Below, piece after piece: positions 36,340 to 44,973 of a DNA stretch of 64,000 nucleotides. The stretch is taken from contig NZ_AOJE01000010.1 in NCBI RefSeq assembly GCF_000337915.1, positions 97,653-161,652 on the forward strand, written 5' to 3'. The notes beneath the pieces were generated by a model that saw only the letters and a list, made by a program, of their open reading frames with translations, was not told the DNA's origin and made no database searches. The stretch comes from Halorubrum saccharovorum DSM 1137. GTDB lineage: Archaea > Halobacteriota > Halobacteria > Halobacteriales > Haloferacaceae. Position numbers and translations under genes: made by a program. Within the stretch, counting starts at the first letter, position 1. Each line of letters starts with the position of its first letter.

Positions 36340-37212
36340 ATGCCTGAAGACTCACTCGTCACGGCGGACTGGGTGGAATCGAACCTCGAGAAGTTCGAGA
36401 GCGACGACCCGGCCTACCGGCTCGTCGAGATCAACAACCCGACCGTCACCGACGAGTCGGAGTACACGCCCTACGAGGAGGGCCACATCCCGGGCGCGCT
36501 GAACTTCGAGTGGGACGAGGTGTTCACCGACGAGACGGAGCGCGACATCGTCTCGAAGGAGGACTTCGCGGCCCGAAACGGCGAGGGGGGCATTCAGGCC
36601 GACACCACGGTGGTCGTGTACGGCGGCGGGCGCGTCCCGAACTGGTTCGCGCTGTTCGGCTACTGGATCTACAAGTACTACGGCCACGACGACGTGCGCG
36701 TCATCGACGGCGGGAAGGGGTACTGGGTCGAGAACGACTACCCGCTCACGACCGAGGAGCCCGACTTCACGCCCCGCGAGTACGAGGCCCGCGGTCCCTT
36801 CGAGAGCGTCCGCGCCTACAAGGACGACATCGACAAGGCGATCGAGGAGGGGATCCCCATGGTCGACGTGCGCTCTCCCGAGGAGTTCTCCGGCGAGGTC
36901 ATCGCTCCTGAGGGGCTCAACGAGACCGCTCAGCGCGGCGGCCACATTCCCGGCGCGAGCAGCGTCCCGATCGGCACCACGCTGAACGAGGACGGCACGT
37001 TCAAGAGCGCCGACGAGCTCCGCGAGCTGTACTCGGACGCCGGCGTCGACGGCGACGAGTCGACGATCACCTACTGCCGCGTCGGCGAGCGCTCGTCGAT
37101 CGAGTGGTTCCTCCTGCACGAGCTGCTCGGCTACGACGACGTCCGCAACTACGACGGCTCGTGGACCGAGTGGGGGAACCTCGTCGGCGCGCCGATCGAG
37201 ACGGGCGAGTAG
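36340..37212 (+). CDS. Thiosulfate sulfurtransferase (tandem rhodanese domains)
   Basis: A 290-residue protein with two rhodanese domains. The N-terminal domain is inactive in the usual sense. The C-terminal one has the active-site loop TYCRVGERSS with its cysteine, and DVRSPEEFSGE and GHIPGASSVPIG as standard CH2-type motifs. It transfers sulfane sulfur from thiosulfate to a thiophilic acceptor. Start ATG 36340, with a CTTAAAAG TATA-like box ~31 bases before. The sulfur context continues with a DUF2892 protein at 37537. Confidence 0.95.
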   Translation: MPEDSLVTADWVESNLEKFESDDPAYRLVEINNPTVTDESEYTPYEEGHIPGALNFEWDEVFTDETERDIVSKEDFAARNGEGGIQADTTVVVYGGGRVPNWFALFGYWIYKYYGHDDVRVIDGGKGYWVENDYPLTTEEPDFTPREYEARGPFESVRAYKDDIDKAIEEGIPMVDVRSPEEFSGEVIAPEGLNETAQRGGHIPGASSVPIGTTLNEDGTFKSADELRELYSDAGVDGDESTITYCRVGERSSIEWFLLHELLGYDDVRNYDGSWTEWGNLVGAPIETGE

Positions 37213-37259
37213 GGCGGTCCCGGCGCCAATTTTAGGACGTTATCGACCGATTTCCGGCT

Positions 37260-37463
37260 ATGAGCCTCCGATACGCCGTCGTCGGGTTCTGCGCCGCTCT
37301 TTTCGGCGTCGTGCTGATCGTCTGGCCGCGACGCGTCGCACGCGCGAGGAACAGCGGAGCGGCGAACCCCGAGCCGACCACCGGCCTGGTCCGACTGACG
37401 CGATACGTCGGCGGACCGTTGCTCGTCGGTCTTGGGCTGTTTCTGACCGCCTCGTCGCTCTGA
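37260..37463 (+). CDS. Small membrane protein, unknown function
   Basis: A 67-residue protein. Two transmembrane helices (YAVVGFCAALFGVVLIVWP and YVGGPLLVGLGLFLTASSL) are linked by a basic/polar loop. Start ATG 37260, 47 bases after the sulfurtransferase stop. No family recognised. Confidence 0.6.
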   Translation: MSLRYAVVGFCAALFGVVLIVWPRRVARARNSGAANPEPTTGLVRLTRYVGGPLLVGLGLFLTASSL

Positions 37464-37536
37464 CAGCCGGCCAGCCGACGTTTGACATTTTCCGGCCGTG
37501 CAAACCTATATATGGTTGTGTGTAGTATTGTGAGGT

Positions 37537-37770
37537 ATGCAACAAAATGTTGGTGCGACCGATAAGCGCGTCAGAACGGCTCTCGGAGCGGTCCTCGGGA
37601 TCACCTCGCTCGGAACTCTCGGCGGCGCGTTGCCGCTCCCGGAACTCGCCGCGCCCGTGCTCGGCGTCGCCGCGCTTCTGATGCTCGGAACCGCCGCGAC
37701 CGGTACCTGCGGGCTCTACGCCCTGCTCGGCGTCGACACGTGTCCGGCGTCGGTGGGCGAGTCGCGATAA
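37537..37770 (+). CDS. DUF2892 (YgaP-type) membrane protein
   Basis: A 77-residue protein. It begins NVGATDKRVRTALGAVLG and ends with GLYALLGVDTCP, the typical DUF2892 frame with two transmembrane helices between. In bacteria this domain is fused to rhodanese (YgaP), and the sulfurtransferase gene lies just upstream, consistent with a sulfur-transfer role. A TATATAT box at ~37507-37513 precedes the ATG by ~25 bases. Confidence 0.85.
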   Translation: MQQNVGATDKRVRTALGAVLGITSLGTLGGALPLPELAAPVLGVAALLMLGTAATGTCGLYALLGVDTCPASVGESR

Positions 37771-37976
37771 GACGAGGGACCGGCGCCGGCTGCAAGGCCC
37801 TGGCGCAGTTCGCGCTGTTCGGACTGGCCGCCGTCGTCCTCACCGTGACGACCGCCCCTTCGAGTCGCACCCGAGCGCACGGCACGGTTCGTTCGCACTG
37901 AGCGATCGCCGATACCGGGGCCGCGCTATCGCTCTCGGTATCGATCGAAACGCCGGAAAAAGCCGCAATCGGGCGC

Positions 37977-38564
37977 TTACTCGTCGTCGTCGATCAGGTC
38001 GCCGAACACCGAGGTCGCGGTGTCGGGCACGTCGAAGTCGTGGTAGTGCTCGCCCTTCTCGTTCGAGAGGATGTTGAGGGCCGCGGCGGCGCCGTCGCCG
38101 GCCGAGATTACCGCCTGCCACTCCTCGGCGCGAACCATGGCGCCGGTCGCGTACGCCCCCTCGACGCTCGTCTCCATCGAGACGCCGACGTCGACGAGGT
38201 CGCCGTCGAACTCGCAGCCGAGCGACTCGGCGAGGTCGCGGCTCGCGCCCGTCGCTAACACGAGGTAGTCGGCCTCGTACTCGCCCGCCTCGGTCGTCAC
38301 GGCGAAGCCGTCGCCGGCCGCCTCGACCGCGGTGACCTCCTCGCCCTGCTTCCGGTCGACGCCGAAGTCGTCGGCCTGCTGGCGGAGGGTCGCGAGGAAC
38401 TCGCTGCCGCCCACCGAGCCGATTCCGGGGTAGTTGAACAGGTGCGCCTTGTGCATCCAGGTCTTGTCGGTGTCGAACAGGACCGCGTCGAGCCCGTTCT
38501 TGCCCGCGAACAGTCCCGCGCTGAGCCCTGCCGGTCCGCCGCCGACGATTGCTACGTCTGCCAT
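37977..38564 (-). CDS. FAD-dependent oxidoreductase, thioredoxin-reductase-like, no CxxC
   Basis: A 195-residue protein. The FAD-binding start is DVAIVGGGPAGLSAGLFAGKNG, with a later YLVLATGAS and VEGAYATGAMVRAEEWQAVISAGDG. It corresponds to a short thioredoxin-reductase-like protein, but the redox CxxC centre and the inserted NAD(P) domain are absent; only one cysteine is seen. It is therefore not a standard thioredoxin reductase. Start ATG 38564 (MADVAIVGG). Confidence 0.8.
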   Translation of the reverse strand: MADVAIVGGGPAGLSAGLFAGKNGLDAVLFDTDKTWMHKAHLFNYPGIGSVGGSEFLATLRQQADDFGVDRKQGEEVTAVEAAGDGFAVTTEAGEYEADYLVLATGASRDLAESLGCEFDGDLVDVGVSMETSVEGAYATGAMVRAEEWQAVISAGDGAAAALNILSNEKGEHYHDFDVPDTATSVFGDLIDDDE

Positions 38565-38666
38565 ACGGATCGTAACGGGCGCACGCTGATAAGGGCTGGC
38601 GAAAGCGGTCATCGACACGGCACGTCGGACGATCGTAGCGAGATCGGAGGAGATCAGACCCCGTCG

Positions 38667-39593
38667 CTACTCGGAGAAGTCGGACAGCGAGCCGTGACGT
38701 TCCGATCCGGGGACATCGGCGTCGCCGTCGTCGGAACCGTTCCCGCCCGCGGTGTCGCGCTCGCTGAGAGGGTCGCTCTCGTGCTCGCTGAGAGGGTCGC
38801 TCTCGTCGTCCGAACCCTCGTCGTCCGGGGCGCCGTCGCCCCACGGATTCTCGGGATCAACCGGTTCGACCGCGCGGTCGAGGTCGTCGGCCGAGTAATC
38901 GGTCTCGTCGTCGAGGAGCATCGCGAGTCGCAGCCAGCGCGCGCTCTGGTCGTCTTCGCCCTCCGGCCCCACCCGACCGCCGTGGGTCTTGAAGAAGTGC
39001 GTGCCGCGGTCGCGCCGCGCGCCCTCGCCGGTGTGACCGTCGAAGACCGCGTCGAACTCACCTTCCGGTTCGAGGTCGCCGACCGGGAAGTCGTGGGCGG
39101 GCTCCTCGCCGCGCTCGCGCGCCTCGGCGCGGACCTCGGCGACGGCGGAGAAGTAGGCGTCGGCGTTCGAGGCCTCGCGGGTGGAGCGCGCGCGAGCGGC
39201 CGCCAGCGCGGCGTGGATCGCGCAGATCCGACCCTTCCACTCGGCGGGCTCCCAGCGCTCGGTGGCGAGCTCCTCGTAGCGCTCGATCGCGAGCGCCACG
39301 TCGCTGCCCGCGCGGAGGTCCTCGACGACGTAGAGGTTCAGGCGGTCCCAGAGGTTCCAGGCGTAGCCGGAGCGGGCCAACTCCCACGCGGCCCACGCGG
39401 CGACCTCCTCGTCGGAGCGGCGCACCGCCTTCTGGAGGAGGCTGGAGACGACGTACCGGCTGTACCCGCCGTCGGTCTCGTTGGCCTCTTTCTCCTCGCC
39501 GAAGTCGTTCTCGCCGGTCGCGTCCGGCGTCGTGTCGGTCTCCAAGCTCCCGTCCGACCCGAACGTCGCCTGTCGATCGTCGCCGTCGGCCAT
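38667..39593 (-). CDS. Conserved haloarchaeal protein resembling the MgsA/RarA C-terminal domain
   Basis: A 308-residue acidic protein. Residues ~42-215 are helical, and SRYVVSSLLQKAVRRSDEEV followed by AAWELARSGYAWNLWDRLNL resembles the C-terminal helical domain of MgsA/RarA-type AAA+ proteins. No AAA+ motor is present. The last ~85 residues are a disordered acidic tail with an in-frame duplication (SDPLSEHESDPLSERD). Function unknown; the resemblance suggests a link to replication or repair (inference). Confidence 0.6.
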   Translation of the reverse strand: MADGDDRQATFGSDGSLETDTTPDATGENDFGEEKEANETDGGYSRYVVSSLLQKAVRRSDEEVAAWAAWELARSGYAWNLWDRLNLYVVEDLRAGSDVALAIERYEELATERWEPAEWKGRICAIHAALAAARARSTREASNADAYFSAVAEVRAEARERGEEPAHDFPVGDLEPEGEFDAVFDGHTGEGARRDRGTHFFKTHGGRVGPEGEDDQSARWLRLAMLLDDETDYSADDLDRAVEPVDPENPWGDGAPDDEGSDDESDPLSEHESDPLSERDTAGGNGSDDGDADVPGSERHGSLSDFSE

Positions 39594-39734
39594 ACCCTCG
39601 CTCCCGCCCCGAGCGACTTAAAAACCGCGCGCGGCGGGTGGGGTGAGGAGTTCCAATCCCCCCCGCGGTACGGCGGATCACACCGGTTCTGAAAGGGAAC
39701 CCTTAAGTTGGATCCAGCGGGTAGAATACGGTAA

Positions 39735-39808
39735 CCGCCCTTAGCTCAGCCTGGTAGAGCAGTCGACTGTAGATCGACTTGTCCCCCGTTCAATTCGGGG
39801 AGGGCGGA
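39735..39808 (+). tRNA. tRNA-Tyr (GTA)
   Basis: A 74-base cloverleaf: acceptor CCGCCCT/AGGGCGG with discriminator A, D-arm TTAGCTCAGCCTGGTAGAGC, anticodon stem GTCGA/TCGAC around the loop CTGTAGA (anticodon GTA), and T-arm CCCCCGTTCAATTCGGGG. No intron, no encoded CCA. Possible integration site for the AT-rich islet that follows. Confidence 0.97.
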
Positions 39809-40274
39809 CTTCCTGCCTTTGCGCTCTGTTGCCGAAGAGATCCATGCTCCCAGGCGATTTTCGTTATCTCACTGGAATATAATTGGTCACAAACCGAGGG
39901 TGACTGTCGCACTGTCTTTACGTATATCTGGCTGCCCACAGTGGAGAACAGCATTGGCTTATGAGGGTCACGGGCGCACAGTCCTCCTTAGCTGAGGCAG
40001 GGCGATGCTTCAACGAGAGACGCCGTGCCGATCTCAGGATACCTTTACTCGACCGTGTTAACACGGGCGTGTGCAATTTCCCATCCCCGTCGACGGTTTT
40101 ACAATAGCCGCCCCCTTGATATCTTCATAATCATAGTACAACGCAGGGATTTCTCAAGTTTTGAATTTGCCTGTGACACAGCTTCATGGAGGAGTTGCTC
40201 TCACAGTGGTTGAATTTGCTTTGGTTCTGAGTACTAAGTGAAAGACATTTCAAGTATGTTGTATTTAATCAGGT
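39809..40274. other. AT-richer intergenic stretch after the tRNA, no gene recognised
   Basis: GC drops sharply right after the tRNA. Two short open frames exist but lack haloarchaeal acidic composition and look spurious. No duplicate of the tRNA 3' end was found here or further downstream by eye. Confidence 0.5.
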
Positions 40275-41369
40275 ATGGTAATAGACATACGTAATGCCCT
40301 GTTCTCCTCGCCCCGAAAGTGGGCTGTCTCGCTTATCCAGGTAGCGTTGGTGTCCCCAGTCTGTATTTGCATCTTCATTTTATTATATCGACAATATGAA
40401 TCACTAGGTACTGAACTAATCCAGACGTCTATCATTTTACTTTTTTTCTTACTATTTGGGAGGATGTACTTCGTAGAATATGAAGCTCGAAGCACTAGGA
40501 GCACGGTCATACACGGCGAATCGGAGCGCGATGTTCTCAGAATAGCACGTGAGACAGTTCTGGATAAGCCAGTCTCCTCTTTTGTTAGATTGGTTCTGTT
40601 CGTCGTTTTTTCAGGCTTTGTAATCCTTTACTCTCCTATCCCGCCAGATATTCTCTCAATGATTGTTCCCCTCTTTTTCTCTATATTCGTCGCATACTTA
40701 CCCGCTTATCTTCTTCGGGAATCCCTGACGGAGAACGCAATGAACATCATATACCTATTAACTAGTATCGTAGTCTTATTCTTTATAACAAAAGTTCTGC
40801 TTAGAACTCAAAATCTACACCGTCTAACTGCATATCTTGATTGTCTTCGTGTGCCTGCTCAGTGTCTGACAAATATACCTAATACAGAGAGCTCAGCATT
40901 TACTGCCGAAGTTTCTAAGGATAGTGTACTATTCAATGGTGTATATGCTCTTATGATCTTACTTATTGGGGGGTTCACTAAGAGTTGGACCGTTTTTTCA
41001 ACTTGGTTAACTAGTGATCATTCAGAAGAATATTCTATTGTTAAACACTACGTCAGACTCCTTTTACCCAACGCCATCCTGTATGGAGAGTATGACGGAG
41101 AGCACACATTATTCAGAGAAGTACGTTGGAGGACTGTAGACAATCTCCTTCTCTGGGCAAAGTGGACTGTAACTATCACTCTGCTATTACCACCTCTACT
41201 TTTGGTGGTTGATCTCGCGATCACTGGGTTTAGCCGAGAGTCGACTTTCTATGCGGAATTAACCATGGCGGCAGTGCTCTCACAGTCGGTTATCATTCTG
41301 GTTGTGGACATGCTGACTCCGTATAAATCACCACCATGGCTCACTTACACCATCTCGGAAGAAAATTAG
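40275..41369 (+). CDS. AT-rich orphan polytopic membrane protein
   Basis: A 364-residue protein with about eight hydrophobic helices (residues ~16-37, 48-62, 100-118, 121-145, 155-172, 222-240, 285-310 and 325-345) and soluble loops. It is far less acidic than its neighbours, and its DNA is only ~40% GC with codons ending in A/T. Start ATG 40275. No conserved motif recognised. The composition and the position behind tRNA-Tyr mark it as acquired DNA, possibly from a virus or plasmid of lower GC or a defence-type orphan. Confidence 0.75.
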   Translation: MVIDIRNALFSSPRKWAVSLIQVALVSPVCICIFILLYRQYESLGTELIQTSIILLFFLLFGRMYFVEYEARSTRSTVIHGESERDVLRIARETVLDKPVSSFVRLVLFVVFSGFVILYSPIPPDILSMIVPLFFSIFVAYLPAYLLRESLTENAMNIIYLLTSIVVLFFITKVLLRTQNLHRLTAYLDCLRVPAQCLTNIPNTESSAFTAEVSKDSVLFNGVYALMILLIGGFTKSWTVFSTWLTSDHSEEYSIVKHYVRLLLPNAILYGEYDGEHTLFREVRWRTVDNLLLWAKWTVTITLLLPPLLLVVDLAITGFSRESTFYAELTMAAVLSQSVIILVVDMLTPYKSPPWLTYTISEEN

Positions 41370-41563
41370 AACTATATACGTTATCAATATTTCTCGATGT
41401 AGAATTCGCGGAGATTTTTCTCAGATGTTATCCAGATTCTTCCGGAGAAACTGGGTTAATCTACTTCGACGGCAAGCGTGGGTTCCCTGGTAATTATCCA
41501 TCCCATATTTGAAAATAATTGGTAGATCCTCCAACTACGACTGCTCTGATGAAAGGACAGAAG

Positions 41564-41800
41564 TCACACAAACGCCCGCGTCCGCGCCTCCGTGTGTTCG
41601 CTCACGACTTCGTCGACGCCCTCTCGGTCGAGCATCGCTTTGTGGAGCGCCTCCGCGGTCGTCAGCAGTTCGCTCACGTCGTCGGCGTCGTCGATCCCCT
41701 CGTCCCACGCCTCGCGCTCGCCCGGTCGGAAGACCTCTCGATCGTCGAGGGCGGCGACTAGCTCTCGCAGATCAGTGCGATAAGCCTCCAGCAGGGACAT
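41564..41800 (-). CDS. Small acidic hypothetical protein
   Basis: A 78-residue helical protein (LLEAYRTDLRELVAALDDRE, then DDVSELLTTAEALHKAML). GC and codon use are again those of the core, so the AT-rich islet ends before it. No motif recognised. Divergent from the five-gene operon at 42045. Confidence 0.55.
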   Translation of the reverse strand: MSLLEAYRTDLRELVAALDDREVFRPGEREAWDEGIDDADDVSELLTTAEALHKAMLDREGVDEVVSEHTEARTRAFV

Positions 41801-42044
41801 GTGCCAGGGACACTCGGCGCGTCGGGCATACGTCTTTCTCCTCGACGGACCCGTGGAGCGTCAACGATCAGAGTACCGATCCGACCTTGACTCGCCGAAC
41901 CGGTACCCTCGATGGAAGTCCCCTACACCTGTTCCGGTCGGCTTCGGCGGTCGCCGGGAGACCACGACTCACCCATCAAACCAGCAACATACTCCCCAAC
42001 TTCTTACATACCTATTTAATATCTATTACGTTCATTATTTAAGA

Positions 42045-42575
42045 ATGTCCGTAGGACAGGAGCTACTCGACGTACCGTTCCCCGAGATGATCGCGAGCAT
42101 GGGTCAGGGGATCGCGGACGCACAGAACCAGTTAGACATGAACTCGGTCGAGGTCGCGAAGATCCTCGCCGACACGGAGATCGAGGTCATCCCGGCGATC
42201 ACGCGGACGATCGATACGGACGGCGACGTCACCTACTCCGAGGCGGACCCGATCGACGTCTCCCTGCTGCAGGCCGGGCTGTTCCCGACGTTCTACCAGT
42301 TCTCGGAGGCCGTCATCGAGGTCGAGATGGACATCAAGACGACCACCGAGCGCGAGACGAACATCGACGTGAGCGCCGAGGCGCACGCCGGGTTCGGCCT
42401 CTGGGGCGGGAGCATCCAGACCGACGTGAGCCACAACCGCAAGTTCGGCAAGGAGGTCCACGGCACGAGCAAGCTGAAGACCACGATGGTTCCGGTGCCG
42501 GAACCGCCGTACCTCTTCCCCGAGGTCGAGACGATCGACCAGCGAGAGCCCGAAGTCGAAGAAGAGACGGAGTGA
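42045..42575 (+). CDS. Unknown-function operon, gene A (DUF2589-like paralogue 1)
   Basis: A 176-residue protein. An N-terminal amphipathic helix region (residues ~6-42, FPEMIASMGQGIADAQNQLD) is followed by strands with IEVIPAITRTI, LLQAGLFPTFYQFSEAVIEVEMDI and a Ser/Gly-type middle (AHAGFGLWGGSIQTDVSHNRKF), and it ends with a proline turn VPVPEPPYL. The shape (helix, then long strands, then a conserved GFWG-like turn) recalls bacterial DUF2589 proteins, whose role is unknown. The ATG at 42045 follows an AT-rich promoter (TATTTAATA ~30 bases before). It is the first gene of a five-gene block and has two paralogues in it. Confidence 0.7.
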   Translation: MSVGQELLDVPFPEMIASMGQGIADAQNQLDMNSVEVAKILADTEIEVIPAITRTIDTDGDVTYSEADPIDVSLLQAGLFPTFYQFSEAVIEVEMDIKTTTERETNIDVSAEAHAGFGLWGGSIQTDVSHNRKFGKEVHGTSKLKTTMVPVPEPPYLFPEVETIDQREPEVEEETE

Positions 42576-42607
42576 CCGAATCCGAAAGAGACGGAGTGAC
42601 CGAACCC
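42561..42607. repeat. Tandem duplication across the stop codon of gene A
   Basis: Two ~23/24-base units, GAAGAGACGGAGTGACCGAA and GAAAGAGACGGAGTGACCGA (42561 and 42584), each continuing TCC or CCC. Each unit contains the TGA stop context, so the 3' end of the gene was duplicated. Confidence 0.85.
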
Positions 42608-42678
42608 GCCGCTCACTCCGCCCGTGCGCTTTCGCACGAGATCCGCATCGGCGGAGGAGAGCGGCATCGCTGAGACTC

Positions 42679-43248
42679 ATGCCATTACGAGCACATCACC
42701 TACCATCGCGCAGTATCGCCCCCGCTCGACCGTCCGACGCGGTCGCGGACGTCCCGTTCGACGACCTCGTCTACCTGCTGGCCGCCGGCGTCGCCGACGC
42801 CCAGACCGAGCTCGACGCACACGCCGTCGAGACGTTCACGACCCTCGCGGAGACGGAGGTCGAGGTCGTCCCGACGCTGACTCGCACCATCGAGTCGGAC
42901 GGGACGGTCACGACGGACGCCGCGGCGACGGAGCGTCGATCCCTGCTCGAACTCGGTCTCACGCCCGATCGATACCAGTTCAGCGATGCGACGATCGAAG
43001 TCGATGTCGACGTTAGCGTCGCCGAAAGCGACCGAACAGAGAGCGGGCGTTCGGATCGGGCGTTCGGTCTCCGGGCGGGCACCCAGTCCGTGATCGACCG
43101 GCGAACGTTCGACCGCGAGGCCGGCGCGAACGCCCGGCTCGAAGCGCGGCTCAAACCGACACCCATGCCGGCCGCGGCCGGAGCCAGCGAGACGGACGAG
43201 ACGAGCGACGGGCTCGCCGCCGGCGACGGAGGCGAGCGTGCCGACTGA
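42679..43248 (+). CDS. Unknown-function operon, gene B (paralogue 2)
   Basis: A 189-residue protein. From residue ~24 it aligns with gene A: DVPFDDLVYLLAAGVADAQTELD (A: DVPFPEMIASMGQGIADAQNQLD), TEVEVVPTLTRTIESDG, LELGLTPDRYQFSDATIEV, and a variable middle ending KPTPMP. The N-terminal ~23 residues and the acidic tail are unique. The hydrophobic surface helix and the strands are retained, which suggests it pairs or co-assembles with A. Start ATG 42679, 103 bases after A. Confidence 0.7.
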   Translation: MPLRAHHLPSRSIAPARPSDAVADVPFDDLVYLLAAGVADAQTELDAHAVETFTTLAETEVEVVPTLTRTIESDGTVTTDAAATERRSLLELGLTPDRYQFSDATIEVDVDVSVAESDRTESGRSDRAFGLRAGTQSVIDRRTFDREAGANARLEARLKPTPMPAAAGASETDETSDGLAAGDGGERAD

Positions 43249-43630
43249 CGAGTGGCTCGCGCGTCCGCTCAAGGAGTTCATCCGGACGGTCGCGTTCTCG
43301 GTCGCGGAGGGGCAGGAGGAGCTCGACCGGCGGTCGATGGAGGTCCAGCGCGCGATCGACCGCGATGTCGAGGACGGGACCCTCGCGTACGACCTCGACG
43401 CGTCGTGGCTCAGGTTCGCCGACGTCGAGGCGGACCTGGAGATGACGCTGTCGATCGAGGGACAGGAGATCCGCGATCCGGAGACCAACGAGGTCCGCGC
43501 CTACAAGCCGGTCGTGAGCGCCGTTCCGCTGAACCACCGCGTCACGAACGAGTACGATCTGGACGCCGAGATCGCCAGCGAAGTGCGGCTTCGCATCGCT
43601 CCCGTCCCGCCGGAGTCCCGCAACCCATGA
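43238..43630 (+). CDS. Unknown-function operon, gene C (paralogue 3)
   Basis: A 130-residue protein. It shares the helix pattern LKEFIRTVAFSVAEGQEELD and the strand LRFADVEADLEMTLSI with genes A and B and ends with LRIAPVPPE, like their proline turn. It is shorter and lacks the Ser/Gly middle. The GTG at 43238 overlaps the end of B by 11 bases, and its stop overlaps the next start (ATGA), so B, C and D must be one transcript. Confidence 0.7.
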   Translation: MPTDEWLARPLKEFIRTVAFSVAEGQEELDRRSMEVQRAIDRDVEDGTLAYDLDASWLRFADVEADLEMTLSIEGQEIRDPETNEVRAYKPVVSAVPLNHRVTNEYDLDAEIASEVRLRIAPVPPESRNP

Positions 43631-44973
43631 GCGACCGCGAGCGGTCCACCGTCGACGCCGGCGCGACGCGGTTCGCCGAGACGTTCCAGCTGGAGGAGAT
43701 CCCCCAGCTCGACGTCGGCAAGTTCGAGACCGTCGAGCGGGCGGCGGTCGAACGGCTGATCACCGAACAGCAGGAGTCGCTCGTTCGCCTGCAGACCGAC
43801 GTGCTCGACGTTCGAAGCGAGCGGACCGCCTTGGAACGCCAGCTCTCGAAGGTCGAGGCACAGCGCGAGGAGCTTCGGGAGCGGGTCGGTGAGCTGGAGG
43901 CCCAGCGGCCGGCGGTGGAGCCGAAGCAGGTCTTCTCGAACCTCGGCGCGGCGCTCGAAGAGGTCGACGACGACCTGGCGAGCGAGCGCTACCGCGTCGA
44001 CGACGTGGACTTCACGCTCAAGACGAACGTGATCCAGACGGACGACGGGATCCGGATGCACCTGCCGTCGCTGGACGAGTCGTCGGTGTCGGCGAATCTC
44101 AGCGAGGTCTCGTTCCGGCTGCGCGCTCCGCGCGGGGAGCCGGAAGACGCCGGATCGGGGTACACCGACGTGCCGGACCTGCGGGGCCAGCCGCACGAGG
44201 TCGCGGCGCGCCGGCTCGCCGCGGCCGACCTGACCGTCGGGGCGGTCGAGCGCGTCGCCGATCCGGAGATCGAACCGGGCGCCGTCATCGAGCAGTTCCC
44301 CGAGCCATACGCCGTCGCCGAGCCCGGGTCGCCCGTCGATCTGGTACTCTCCGAAGGGCCGGAGAGCCAGACGGACGCGGCGAGCCAGACGGACGCGGCG
44401 AGCCAGACGGACGCGGCGAGCCAGACGGACGCGGCGAGCCAGACGGACGCAGACCCGGCTCCGGAGTCTGACGGCGACACGGGAAGCGAGGACGACGGCG
44501 CCGGCCAGGCAGAGGAAGATGGCGCCGACCAGGCGGAGGGCGACGACGCCCCACCGGAGAAGCTCGACGGCGACACCGAGCGAGCGCGCATGGAGGCGTT
44601 CAGACGCGCGATAATCGGGGTGGATCCCGAGAACGGTCCCGCGGTCGTCGAACGGCTCCGCCGCGCCGGCGTCACCGACCTCGAATCGCTGGTCGAGCTG
44701 GACCCCGAGAAGATCGCCGCGGAGCTCTCTCTGCCGGTCGAGCAGATCGCCGCCCTCCAGAAGCGGCTCGGCGGCCGAGACGAACCGATCGCGCTCGAAG
44801 AAGTGACCGGGATCGGCCCGACGTACGCGGGTCGTCTCCGTGAGAAGGGCGTCCGGAACGTCTCACAGCTCGCGGCGCTCGACCCCGACACCGTCTCGGA
44901 GATAACCAAGGCGTCGACGAGTCGGGCCGAGGGCTGGATCAAGGAGGCGACGCGGATGGCGGCGGACCGATGA
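43627..44973 (+). CDS. Unknown-function operon, gene D: coiled-coil/PASTA/helix-hairpin-helix protein
   Basis: A 448-residue multidomain protein. Residues ~36-95 form a coiled coil (RTALERQLSKVEAQREELRE). Residues ~97-168 form a strand-rich domain whose YRVDDVDFTLKTNV resembles the Y-x-F strand of genes A-C. Residues ~179-243 form a PASTA-like domain (VPDLRGQPHEVAARRLAAAD, ending VDLVLSEGP). A perfect SQTDAA repeat (~247-275) and an acidic linker follow. Two C-terminal helix-hairpin-helix modules (~330-383 and 390-447, VTGIGPTYAGRLREKGVRNV) could bind DNA or proteins. Such a mix of a cell-wall-type PASTA domain and HhH modules is unusual. Probably the scaffold of a complex with A-C. Confidence 0.85.
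   Translation: MSDRERSTVDAGATRFAETFQLEEIPQLDVGKFETVERAAVERLITEQQESLVRLQTDVLDVRSERTALERQLSKVEAQREELRERVGELEAQRPAVEPKQVFSNLGAALEEVDDDLASERYRVDDVDFTLKTNVIQTDDGIRMHLPSLDESSVSANLSEVSFRLRAPRGEPEDAGSGYTDVPDLRGQPHEVAARRLAAADLTVGAVERVADPEIEPGAVIEQFPEPYAVAEPGSPVDLVLSEGPESQTDAASQTDAASQTDAASQTDAASQTDADPAPESDGDTGSEDDGAGQAEEDGADQAEGDDAPPEKLDGDTERARMEAFRRAIIGVDPENGPAVVERLRRAGVTDLESLVELDPEKIAAELSLPVEQIAALQKRLGGRDEPIALEEVTGIGPTYAGRLREKGVRNVSQLAALDPDTVSEITKASTSRAEGWIKEATRMAADR
44365..44454 (+). repeat. 18-bp tandem repeat encoding SQTDAA, 5 units
   Basis: AGCCAGACGGACGCGGCG repeats without change four times (44365-44436), with a fifth altered unit (44437-44454), in frame inside gene D. Identity at the DNA level points to recent expansion. 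Confidence 0.95.

Noticed and set aside
37740-37904. 54-residue frame (GTG start) with one hydrophobic helix after the DUF2892 gene
   Set aside because: Overlaps the end of the DUF2892 gene, has a basic composition and no promoter of its own.
39809-41500. Duplicate of the tRNA-Tyr 3' end as attachment site
   Set aside because: Looked for repeats of the T-arm and acceptor sequence by eye and found none; the islet's boundaries remain unproven.
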